A stretch of DNA of 35,503 nt from a virus. The stretch covers positions 1 to 35,503 of the IMG/VR virus record IMGVR_UViG_3300025133_000340; one strand, written 5' to 3'. Below the pieces are notes generated by a model, which ran no database searches, was not told the origin of the DNA, and was given only the letters and a program-made list of their open reading frames with translations. Positions 26,678-34,900 of this stretch are shown piece by piece. Every line of letters starts with the position of its first letter. Within the stretch, counting starts at the first letter, position 1. The position numbers were made by a program, and so were the translations under genes.

Positions 26678-27363
26678 ATTACTATATCCGCTATTCCCAA
26701 TTCCACGGCTTCTTCTGCCGATAAATACACATTGGTCTTTTTCTTAATTAGATTTCTCAAATATCTTTCCGTCATATTTGTTTCCTCGGCGAGTGCGCGA
26801 ATGTACATCTTTTGTGTAACCTTGGCTTCATCAAATTCATTTTCAATATCTGCCAGGTGACCATGTTGGCCTGAAACCACGCCGTGTATCATTACTCTAC
26901 AAAATCTACCAATTCTACGCTCGCCTTTCGTACCACCGGCCAAAAGAAGAAGGCCGGCGGACATAACCTTGCCTAATCCGATTGTATGAATCGGTATTTT
27001 CTCTCTTATTTGCCGCATCATGTCATATAAGGCAAACATCTCAACAGCAGATCCACCAAATGTAGAAACAAAAAAATCAAACGGTTCGTAAGCTTCTATC
27101 AATTCAGATTCAGGATCTTCAACGTCCGATAGGACTAATTGCTGTCCTGATTTTTCTAACAAAAGCATCGAATAAAGTATTTCAGAACATCGTTCTTCGT
27201 TAATATCTCCATATAGGCCAGTTACGCGAAGTTCTGGCCGGCTTTCGTTTGCGCTATTATCTAAATTTAAGAGAAATGATAGATCTTCCGGTGCTGTTTC
27301 TTTACTTTCCTTTTTATCGGTTTTTTCCTTTTTATCGGTTTTTTCCTTTTTATTGCCAAGCAT
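26674..27363 (-). CDS. ClpP-like serine protease (probable prohead protease)
   Basis: 229 residues. ClpP fold with Ser135 in GKVMSAG and His160 in RVMIHG. At the position of the catalytic Asp of ClpP (in RDRFLSAEEA-type segments) this protein has Asn211 (KKKTNVYLSAEEAVELG). Residues 5-19 are tandem KKEKTD repeats. ClpP-like enzymes act as head-maturation proteases in many tailed phages; the acidic head-core-like gene two genes upstream supports that role. Confidence 0.9.
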   Translation of the reverse strand: MLGNKKEKTDKKEKTDKKESKETAPEDLSFLLNLDNSANESRPELRVTGLYGDINEERCSEILYSMLLLEKSGQQLVLSDVEDPESELIEAYEPFDFFVSTFGGSAVEMFALYDMMRQIREKIPIHTIGLGKVMSAGLLLLAGGTKGERRIGRFCRVMIHGVVSGQHGHLADIENEFDEAKVTQKMYIRALAEETNMTERYLRNLIKKKTNVYLSAEEAVELGIADIVI

Positions 27364-27372
27364 ACTAAACTC

Positions 27373-27741
27373 CTATTTTTCTAGTAATTTTACTGCAGAT
27401 TTCCAATCTTTGAACTTTAAAGTACTTTGAATACTTCGCGGACAACAAGAAATAATTGTGTTTATAATCATGATTCTCCAAAGTTCGTGAGTTTGCACAT
27501 TCAATTTTTCTGCATTTTGTACTTGTTCTTCATTTGCTCCTTCTTTCTCCGAAAGATCGCTTTGTCTCTCAATCAATAAGAGCATTTGTTCATCAACTTT
27601 CTTGGCCATGAATAAAGAGCCCATCAAAGTTTGAGTAAATAAGTTGATTGAGGTACCTATACCAAAAATATAAGATAAAAATTTATAAATTAAAGCACCA
27701 CTTAAAAACCAAAGTAAATTTGTTAACATCTCATCTTCCAT
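27373..27741 (-). CDS. Membrane protein, two hydrophobic segments
   Basis: 122 residues from ATG 27741. MEDEMLTNLLWFLSGALIYK and the following FLSYIFGIGTSINLFTQTL give one or two spans near the N-terminus, then a charged helix; a second weaker hydrophobic stretch is IMIINTIISCC. Placement before ClpP-like protease and endolysin would allow a holin or spanin-related role, but size and layout are not typical. Starts a few bases after the terminator of the head-core gene. ATG 12 nt further in is also possible. Confidence 0.65.
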   Translation of the reverse strand: MEDEMLTNLLWFLSGALIYKFLSYIFGIGTSINLFTQTLMGSLFMAKKVDEQMLLLIERQSDLSEKEGANEEQVQNAEKLNVQTHELWRIMIINTIISCCPRSIQSTLKFKDWKSAVKLLEK

Positions 27742-27754
27742 TATAAACTCATTC

Positions 27755-27788
27755 AAAAAAAAAGGCAAGGAAAATTTCCTTGCCTTTT
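27755..27788 (-). terminator. Intrinsic terminator
   Basis: AAGGCAAGGAAA paired with TTTCCTTGCCTT, an 11-12 bp stem, followed by a T tract on the minus strand. Ends the head-core-like gene transcript. Confidence 0.95.
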
Positions 27789-27812
27789 AAAACTCAACAT
27801 TTAAAAAATTAC

Positions 27813-28334
27813 TTATTTCTTAGATTCTTTGATCAAGCGAGCGGCTACTCGGCGGACGACTTCGGCCACCAGGCCACCTTCTTCTTCTTCCTCGGGCTCA
27901 AGGCCGACTTCTGCACCGCCGGGCTCCAATTCATCACCCGGGAGGCCTTCTACACCTTCTTCCCCTTCAGGATCTTCTAGAGGATCTTCTAGAGGATCTT
28001 CTAGGGGATCTTCAACCCCCTCTTCGCCTTCGGCTCCCTGAACTGTAATATCGGTATCCGTATGCTTGACAATAACATCTACAAGATCTCGGACAAATTC
28101 TTCAACATCTTCAAGGCCTTCTTCTTCGACGACATCGACCTCTTCTAGGGCTGACTCTGTCACCTCGTCGCGACTGTATGTATCGTGCATCGGACCCATC
28201 TCTTGCAGATCTTCGCTCTCTTCTAGCCCCTCGTCTTCTTTAATTTTTTCAATAAAATTTTCACTGAGGGTGCCAATATCGGCAAATTTCATAAATTTTC
28301 TAATTTCTGATTCGTTTAGAAGGCTCTTTTTCAT
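27813..28334 (-). CDS. Acidic head-core/scaffold-like protein
   Basis: 173 residues from ATG 28334 with AGGAG upstream. MKKSLLNESEIRKFMKFADI then a very acidic body with EDPL repeated three times (27974..28012 region) and a basic amphipathic C-terminal helix VAEVVRRVAARLIKESKK. The sequence pattern (N-terminal targeting-like helix, acidic middle, basic end) is typical of phage prohead core proteins. Not recognised as a defined family, so the role is inference from layout and the neighbouring ClpP-like protease. Confidence 0.75.
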   Translation of the reverse strand: MKKSLLNESEIRKFMKFADIGTLSENFIEKIKEDEGLEESEDLQEMGPMHDTYSRDEVTESALEEVDVVEEEGLEDVEEFVRDLVDVIVKHTDTDITVQGAEGEEGVEDPLEDPLEDPLEDPEGEEGVEGLPGDELEPGGAEVGLEPEEEEEGGLVAEVVRRVAARLIKESKK

Positions 28335-28373
28335 TACGTTAACTCCTGATGAATAAAAAGAATTCAAAGTAAA

Positions 28374-28390
28374 TAGTATTTAAAATACTA
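28374..28390 (-). terminator. Weak palindrome at gene end
   Basis: TAGTATTT-A-AAATACTA, 8-bp arms, all A/T and G/C-poor, overlapping the stop codon of 28388..28660. Could be a weak terminator or operator. Confidence 0.3.
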
Positions 28391-28660
28391 AAGTTCATCT
28401 TTTAAAAGATATTCGACCAGTTGGGGGTCGTTTAAAAGTATTTTTTTTAAAGCTGCGTCCTCAATTTGTTTAACTCTAACAAAACTAATTCCTAGTCTTT
28501 TGGCAACTTCTCGCAAGGTCATTGTGTCGCCGTCGTTTTTTTCTATTGCTTCAAAAGTACAATTTAAATCTTTTGAATGATCGATCCAATGTCGACACTC
28601 ACTATCCTTACAGGGCGTTTTTCCAAGACGCACTTTTTGTAAACATCCTAAACATTTCAT
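28388..28660 (-). CDS. Zinc-containing sigma-factor region 4-like protein
   Basis: 90 residues. Zinc-like module C3, C6, C17, C22 followed by W25; then TLREVAKRLGISFVRVKQIE (residues ~48-67), a near-exact sigma-70 region 4 helix-turn-helix. Region 2 (for the -10) is absent, so on its own it would bind -35 sequences. Possible phage-specific regulator of the TTKACT-type promoters. ATG at 28660 overlaps the RHH-like gene's stop. Confidence 0.8.
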   Translation of the reverse strand: MKCLGCLQKVRLGKTPCKDSECRHWIDHSKDLNCTFEAIEKNDGDTMTLREVAKRLGISFVRVKQIEDAALKKILLNDPQLVEYLLKDEL

Positions 28661-29001
28661 AATTCGGGGAACTCTTCGGCGATAATATCAAATATATCTT
28701 CAATCTCGTTTTCGTTCAAGGCAAACTGTTTTTGCGTTTCATTATATTTTTTCAAATCTCTTTCAACTTGTTTTCGTTTTCGAATGCCTTGAACCATATA
28801 CTTCTCCTTATGTTCATTAACATATTTCATTATATGTTCATTTTTTTCCAAGTAGCCAGTAATCATCGCTCGAAAAAAATGAGACTGTGTGAAGCCATCT
28901 AACTGCAATCTAATTCTTAAATCAACCTGGCGCTTGTCAGAATCCCAAAACATTAATTTTTTACGATTATTTGGATCCGGACGCGAAGGATCTTTTGGCA
29001 T
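28657..29001 (-). CDS. Basic RHH-like protein
   Basis: 114 residues, MPKDPSRPDPNNRKKLMFWD then VDLRIRLQLDGFTQSHFFRAMITGYLEKNEH. The strand L-R-I-R-L followed by two helices is a ribbon-helix-helix pattern. GGAGAG precedes the ATG at 29001, so this start is preferred to the TTG one codon upstream. It overlaps the guaB stop. Likely DNA-binding regulator; targets unknown. Confidence 0.75.
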   Translation of the reverse strand: MPKDPSRPDPNNRKKLMFWDSDKRQVDLRIRLQLDGFTQSHFFRAMITGYLEKNEHIMKYVNEHKEKYMVQGIRKRKQVERDLKKYNETQKQFALNENEIEDIFDIIAEEFPEL

Positions 29002-30023
29002 CAATCTCTCCTTAAAATGTGGGTGGAACTTTCGGATTGACCAGAATGTGTCTGTCGGATGAAAGTTGCTTTACATCGAAGCTCTTGCAGGCTTCGTACG
29101 CCAGAGTAAGAGAGACCACTGCGTATACCCCCAGCAAGATCTTTAAGAATAGTATTAACACTACCTTTATACGGAACGGTAGTTGAAATTCCTTCCGGCG
29201 TGGAGGATTTGCCACGCCAGTCATTTTGTGCGTCGGCCGATGCCATACCTCTGTACACTTTGTATTTTTTGCCTGAATTGCTTGAGAAGACTTCACCGGG
29301 CGTTTCCTTCGTGCCGGCGAGCAACGAACCTATCATAACAAAATCTGCGCCGCTGGCCAATACTTTAACTATATCGCCAGAAGTTTTTATCCCGCCGTCG
29401 GCAATAATTTTTACATCATATTCACTTTTGGCACAATCAAGTACGCTCTGTAATGTTGGTATTCCATGGCCGGATATTAAACGAGTAGAACAAATAGAGC
29501 CTCCTCCAATGCCAACTCGTATGGAGTCTGCGCCCCACGAGGCCAAAGCATCAAAGCCTTCAATCGTTGCCACGTTGCCGGCCATAATATGTATACTATC
29601 CCCAAAACGATCCTTAAGTGTTTTAAGGCACCTCTCCATCATAATATGGTGGCCATGAGCAACATCAACACATAAAAAGTTAACGCCGATCGATCTAAGA
29701 GCCATGGCACGTTGTTCAAAGTCGCCAGTCATTCCAATTGCAGCACCAATTTTTGCATCTTGGTCACCGAAGAGCACTTTGGCTGCAATTCTGGCCTGCT
29801 CTTCAATTTCATTATATCGGTGAATAATGCCACAACCACCCTGTTTTGATATCGCTAACGCCATGTCGGCCTCGGTCACTGTATCCATCGGACTAGAAAT
29901 AATTGGTAACTTGAATTTTAAATTCTTGTCCAAGCTGCTTCCTATGTCAACCTGACCCCTGCTTTTAATGCTGCTATACCGCGGTACCAACAAAACATCA
30001 TCATAAGAGATAGTTTCTTTCAT
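29001..30023 (-). CDS. guaB: IMP dehydrogenase lacking CBS domains
   Basis: 340 residues; cellular enzymes are about 490 because of a CBS pair absent here. Oxidises IMP to XMP with NAD+, the first step to GMP. Seen: N-terminal TISYDDVLLVP, ISSPMDTVTE, catalytic GIGGGSICSTR (Cys in SICST), IIADGGIKTSGDI, GSLLAGTKETPGE, KVYRGMASA, the flap-like TPEGISTTVPYKG and the C-terminal QSESSTHIL. GMP reductase has similar length, but PEG-I-x-x-x-VPYKG and the ES-x-x-H tail favour IMP dehydrogenase. GGAGG precedes ATG 30023. Same window as purA. Confidence 0.88.
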   Translation of the reverse strand: MKETISYDDVLLVPRYSSIKSRGQVDIGSSLDKNLKFKLPIISSPMDTVTEADMALAISKQGGCGIIHRYNEIEEQARIAAKVLFGDQDAKIGAAIGMTGDFEQRAMALRSIGVNFLCVDVAHGHHIMMERCLKTLKDRFGDSIHIMAGNVATIEGFDALASWGADSIRVGIGGGSICSTRLISGHGIPTLQSVLDCAKSEYDVKIIADGGIKTSGDIVKVLASGADFVMIGSLLAGTKETPGEVFSSNSGKKYKVYRGMASADAQNDWRGKSSTPEGISTTVPYKGSVNTILKDLAGGIRSGLSYSGVRSLQELRCKATFIRQTHSGQSESSTHILRRD

Positions 30024-30277
30024 ATCGCCTCCTTTTCGCTTTGGATGTTTGGAAGGGGCTCATCAATAACAATCAAAGCTCCTATATTTGTATAATTCTC
30101 AAAATACCAATGGTATTCATTCTTTTTCAAAAGCTGGATTACTAACTTATGCATATAATCTGATTTTCCAGTAATAATTTTGAAAGGTGTTTCCGGATAT
30201 TGTAATTTGTTTATAAATTTTAATAATTTTTCTTCTACTTCGCTGTGACGCGTCGCATGCAAATCAAGTGTTTTCAT
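30020..30277 (-). CDS. Smr-domain protein
   Basis: 85 residues from ATG 30277. LDLHATRHSEVEEKLLKFIN and FKIITGKSDYMHKLVIQLL then GALIV, the order of a stand-alone Smr domain; the LDLH motif is intact while the usual HGKG is TGKS. Smr domains cut or bind branched or flapped nucleic acid. Overlaps the DUF3310 gene by 14 nt. Confidence 0.8.
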   Translation of the reverse strand: MKTLDLHATRHSEVEEKLLKFINKLQYPETPFKIITGKSDYMHKLVIQLLKKNEYHWYFENYTNIGALIVIDEPLPNIQSEKEAI

Positions 30278-30623
30278 CAAAGCTCTCCAAATATCTTTGT
30301 AGATACCAAATTGCTTTTTCAATATCCTGTTTCGGATTACCTTTATGCTTGTGTCTAGAAATATATTTAATTGCACTCCCACAATGAAAATCTAAATTCC
30401 AATCTTCTATGACATCAATCGTTTCATATTTTCCCGTATTATAATGTTTTGGATGATTAACCTTGGGTTCGTATATTTCATCTCCCAGCTGCGCGTCGGG
30501 TAGTGGATTAATTTGTTGAATTTCACGGGTGAGGCCTCGTGAATCTCTTTCGTGTAGGTCTGCCAAACTACCCATCGCGCGTCCCGCGATCATCTCGCGC
30601 CAAGCTTGTTTATTAATTTTCAC
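30264..30623 (-). CDS. DUF3310 protein (T7 gp1.7-like)
   Basis: 119 residues, GTG start at 30623 overlapping the dut stop. Core VNHPKHYNTGKYETIDVIED, then CGSAIKYISRHKHKGNPKQDIEKAIWYLQRYL is DUF3310. In T7 gp1.7 this fold has nucleotide kinase activity. The first ~50 residues are an extra, unassigned segment. Sits between dut and Smr, consistent with nucleotide metabolism. Confidence 0.88.
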   Translation of the reverse strand: MKINKQAWREMIAGRAMGSLADLHERDSRGLTREIQQINPLPDAQLGDEIYEPKVNHPKHYNTGKYETIDVIEDWNLDFHCGSAIKYISRHKHKGNPKQDIEKAIWYLQRYLESFDENT

Positions 30624-31117
30624 TAGAATCCCCCCCCTGGCATATCGTTTAGCGGATGAATATTGTTTGACGCGTCTGTGCTTCCGAGGGCGCCGTGGCC
30701 ACGATCTGAAATAGTAATAGGATGCCGATAAAGCTCGCCCTTCGAGGCCTGGCGGGCGCGGAAGGACACGACTGGCACCATAACAACTTGCGCAATCTTG
30801 TTGTAATTAGAGATTTCCTGACTTTCATTTCCAATGTTGTGCAAATCAATGAAAACCTCTCCATCATAACCACTATCAATGATATGCGCGCCAACTATCA
30901 AAGAACGTTTGGCGCCCATGCTCGATCGATTACACACCTGAAGCATATAACCATGTGGTATGGCGAACGCCAATCCCGTTGGGATAACGGCATTGTCTCC
31001 TGGTTCAATTGTTACTGATTCAAGAAGATCCGCATATATATCTAGCCCTGCATCTGAAGGATTCGCCCTCGTGGGCGTTAGGATCCCAGGATGCTCTTTG
31101 GTGAACTCAATTATCAT
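30623..31117 (-). CDS. dut: dUTPase (dUTP pyrophosphatase)
   Basis: 164 residues. All five trimeric dUTPase motifs: PSDAGLDIYA, NRSSMGAK, GAHIIDSGYDGEVFIDLHN (Tyr base-stacking residue in the third), KIAQVVMVPV, and RGHGALGSTD. Converts dUTP to dUMP, preventing uracil in DNA and supplying dTMP synthesis. ATG at 31117 overlaps the zinc-protein stop. The final motif reads GSTD rather than GSTG. Confidence 0.95.
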   Translation of the reverse strand: MIIEFTKEHPGILTPTRANPSDAGLDIYADLLESVTIEPGDNAVIPTGLAFAIPHGYMLQVCNRSSMGAKRSLIVGAHIIDSGYDGEVFIDLHNIGNESQEISNYNKIAQVVMVPVVSFRARQASKGELYRHPITISDRGHGALGSTDASNNIHPLNDMPGGGF

Positions 31118-31374
31118 TCTTTACTCCTTGCAAATTCTTCAATGATATTTTTTGCCTTTGTCCAGCATTCAGGACAATAAAGATTCACTTTCTTTTCTTT
31201 TTTGCGTACCACGACATTCCAACTTTGAACCTGCTCTTTGTCTTTTTTATCAAAGGGCTTATCACAGGTCAGGCAAGCATCGCCGAGCTTATCAAACATA
31301 AACATCTTTTCTTGTAATTCTTTCTCGGCTCTTTTCTTTTTGGCACGTTGTATTTTTCTTTTTGCTCCACTCAT
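31114..31374 (-). CDS. Small zinc-finger protein
   Basis: 86 residues. Basic N-terminus MSGAKRKIQRAKKKRAEKEL, then CLTC (34-37 region) and CPEC (69-72 region), a treble-clef-like CxxC pair, separated by the strand NVVVRKKEKKVNLY. Nucleic-acid binding is likely. AAGGAG precedes ATG 31374. Confidence 0.75.
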   Translation of the reverse strand: MSGAKRKIQRAKKKRAEKELQEKMFMFDKLGDACLTCDKPFDKKDKEQVQSWNVVVRKKEKKVNLYCPECWTKAKNIIEEFARSKE

Positions 31375-31389
31375 AATATCAAACTCCTT

Positions 31390-31923
31390 TTAGTTTGTCA
31401 ATGCAATATTATATAATTTTTTGCCCTCGGCTAAAAAACGCTTGATTGTTCCCTGCTCTATCTTCTCTAAAATTTCAAGCTGTGTGTCACAGTGGTATTT
31501 TTCTAACACTTTAAACTCAAAAGCATCCAAACCATATTTATTGTAGTCTTCCTGCAGAAAACGATTTCTATGATTCTGCTTTGAAAGACGCAACTTGTGT
31601 AGTCTCCAACGAATCTTAAGTTGCGTTGATGCTCCTACATAAATTAAATTGTTTATTTTATTCTCAATAATATAAATTCCTGTAGGGAGCTTATCATTGT
31701 ACTGTCTTTGGTAATCGACCACTTTCTTTTTATTGTTTTTTCGGTACTCTACTTGATATAGTCGTCGCTTTTCACGGTTTTTTTTGTCATATTCAAGATT
31801 ATCTTGACGCTTGCAGGGTTTGCAACGCGTGTAGAAGCCGTCTTTCGATCCACACCATGTGGTGAAATTCTCCGACGTTAAAAGCTTCTTTTCACCACAT
31901 TTTGTACAAACTTTTGTTTCCAT
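31390..31923 (-). CDS. GIY-YIG homing endonuclease with zinc module
   Basis: 177 residues. Zinc ribbon CTKCGEKK near 6-9 and CKPC near 33-36, a charged linker, then GIYIIENKINNLIYVGAST (GIY-YVG), followed by RWRLHKLRL and a conserved E in the C-terminal half (LEILEKIEQGTIKRF). Free-standing homing endonucleases of this shape are found next to phage replication genes. ATG 31923 is three bases from the dnaE stop, so it sits directly behind dnaE. Confidence 0.88.
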   Translation of the reverse strand: METKVCTKCGEKKLLTSENFTTWCGSKDGFYTRCKPCKRQDNLEYDKKNREKRRLYQVEYRKNNKKKVVDYQRQYNDKLPTGIYIIENKINNLIYVGASTQLKIRWRLHKLRLSKQNHRNRFLQEDYNKYGLDAFEFKVLEKYHCDTQLEILEKIEQGTIKRFLAEGKKLYNIALTN

Positions 31924-31925
31924 AT

Positions 31926-34900
31926 TTACCCCAATAATACCAATCGATTTTTATTTAGCCTCAAACTAAATCCCCAATCTTCACTAAAACTCAATTGAGC
32001 GCCGTAAGGACGATTCAGATGAATTAGATCTCTGCGGGGATCGACGCCCCAAACTCTAATAGTATTAACAGTTGAAGTATTGTCGATAACTTTTAATATC
32101 CAGTATGGCTTATCATTTTTCGTCTTCTTGGCAATTTTTTCACGTGGAATAAACCAGGCTGCTCCAAGTTCTGGATCCCAATCGCCGAGCGCTGGAACCT
32201 CATATCGCTGTATTGCGGCCCGAACATCTTTCGAAAGAACAATATCAAAAGGAAAAATTCCCGTCAAATCTGATATATTATTAATCTTTTCCTCTCGCGA
32301 GAATTCGCCCTCATTATGAAACTCCTGAATATTGTCTTGTAATTTCTTTTTGTTCTTTGGGCGATTTTGAACGCAGGCCATCCAAAAGTGTTTCATTCCC
32401 GTAAATGTATCGTCAACAATTTCATCCAGCGCGCCGGAACGACATAATACATCCAATGCTTTCTTGTTCAATTTGGAATAAGTAACTCCTTCTTTAAATA
32501 ATAGATCTTCAGCATTTTCAAATGGACGATTGTCGACAATCTGCTTAATAGCCGCGACGCCCAGGCCTTTGATAGAACTCAAAGGTTGAACCAAAGTCTT
32601 GCCATCATCGCTAATTTCCCAAGAAATTCCTGCAGAAGTATTAATATCGATATCTGTTACATTGAAGCCATACTGTTGCGCTAGAGAAATAGCCAACTCT
32701 TTGCGTGATTCTGGTTCTTTGTCCAGAAAAGCTGCGACCCAACATTCTGGGTAATAATTTAAAAGCCACGCACACTGAAAAGATAAGAGACTATAAGCAA
32801 CAGCATGAGACTTGTTAAAACCATACCCACTAAAATACTCAAAGTTTCTCCAGAGTTTAGCGGCGGTGGCTTGATCAATTGACTTAGCAGTGCATCCTTC
32901 AATAAATCTTTTTCTGATTTGTTCTTTTTCTTCATTTCCTTTACCTGTGCCCTTCTTTGTCAAAAGCTTACGAAGCTTGTTGCCTTCGTCTAGACTAATG
33001 CCGTTGCCAAGCTTGTGAGCCAGCAATGCAATTTGCTCTTGAAAAATAAGAAACCCAGCAGTTTCTTGTGTAACTTCCTTTACTAGATCACTTACATATT
33101 GGACCTCGGAAGGATTCCTCTTTGCTTTTACATATGATTTATCAACATGGGCGCTTAAGGGGCCCGGGCGATAAATAGAAGTAATAGCAGAAATATCAAT
33201 GATACTGGTGGGTTTTGCCGATTTACAAAAGCGCTGGGCCCCTTCATTTGTAAACTGGAATATTCCAATAAATTTACCCTTTTGAAAGATATTCTTATAG
33301 ACTTTCTGATCATCCAAGTCAATCTTGTCCGGATGCAAATAAGTGTTATAGTACTCTCTTATATCCTGATAAGTTGGATTCTTAACTCCCTTGTGACGCT
33401 GAAGGATGTGACCAACACAAGATTGAATCATTTCAAGCGTCGAAAGACCAAGTAAATCAAACTTAATAAAACCCATGGGCTCCAAATGTCTCACATGCTG
33501 GCCCTCGGCCCACGGCGTTTGAACAACGCCGCCTCTATTAATAAGAGGCATGTGCTTATCCAAATCTTCTCCGATAACGACGCCGCCGGCATGACGGCTG
33601 ACGGAGCGCACCTGTCCGTACAGGGCCTCAATATGAGTTTTAATATGCGGATACTTTATCAAGAAATCCTGTAAAGAATCAGAATATTGCATAAGTTCTT
33701 CGAAGTCTGGAATGTAGAGGCCGGCCTTAATTCCTTTTGCTGCCTTTGCTTTTGGAGTGGCTTCTTTAACCATTCGACCGGTCACTCGATTAACTTCAGG
33801 AAAATCTATCTCATAAAACTTTGAAATATCTTTGATCAAAGACTTAAGTTGCAAAGTATTGTAATTTGAAATTGGTACAACATTTGTTTCGCCCCAAGCT
33901 TTAGCTAAAATTTCTTTGAGGCCAAATGCATCACTGACATCGTAATCAATGTCTGGGTAATCAGTTGCATCAGAACGCAAGAAACGACTAAATAGCAAAC
34001 CATGCTTGATAGGATCAATCTGTGTAACGCCTAAAGCATAGGCTACAAGAGAGCCTGCGGCCGAGCCGCGCCCGGGGCCTGAGAGCATATTGTCGTTTGC
34101 CTTGTCAGCGATGGCCTTCATCGTCAAAAAGTACTTTGAAAATCCGCGATCAACAATAACATTTAATTCATGCTGAAGTCTCTGTGTGTACTCTTCGTTA
34201 TCATCCAGATTTAAATTTCGCAAACCTGCGATAGAGATCTTAAGAAGTGCCTCATCTGCGGTCTCGCCCTCCGGTACAACAAAGCTAGGAAGACGCACTG
34301 TATCATCGGGCATGAAATCCTCAATGCGTTCATGTGCGATATAATGAGTTTTTACAATAGAATCGTAGATTAAGTCATCATCGTAAGCCACTTGACATTC
34401 TTCCGAATATTTGTTGTATGACTCCCACATTTGATCACCATTTTTTGGATAAAGCTCCATTCCTACTTCATCAACGTCGATTGGTAACTCTGACGTTAAC
34501 CATTCCGGCTTTTTAGGACGATTAAGAAAGCCTAATCGCTTATACAATTCTCGATCCTTCCACGCATCCGGATTTGGATAATGGCTATCGGCTGTAGAAA
34601 TAAGTTCTAATCCAGTCTCTTGATGCATTTGAATAACATATTGATTCAGCTCATGCTGCGCCGGTACGTTATTCCACTGCAATTCTCCGTACCACCGGTC
34701 TCCCAAAATAGATTGCATACGACTAGTTGTTTCGCGCATTGCGCCTAATATAGAATCAGGTCCACTATCCAAGTTATCCCAATAATCACCAGCGTAAACG
34801 CCGCCCAAACAAGCAGACGAAGCGATAATCCCTTCATTATATTTCTCCAATAATTTATAATCAACGCGAGGATAGCGATAGAAATGGTCGCCTTGATGTG

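Noticed and set aside
27970-28015. Short tandem repeats (aggatcttctag units) as a possible regulatory repeat.
   Set aside because: They are in frame and encode EDPL repeats of the acidic head-core-like protein.
28346-28373. A TTTACT box before the head-core-like gene as another member of the promoter family.
   Set aside because: No TATA-like hexamer lies at 15-18 nt from it.
29001-30023. GMP reductase rather than IMP dehydrogenase, given the length.
   Set aside because: The PEG-I...VPYKG segment and ES-x-x-H-containing tail match IMP dehydrogenase; length is explained by loss of the CBS pair.
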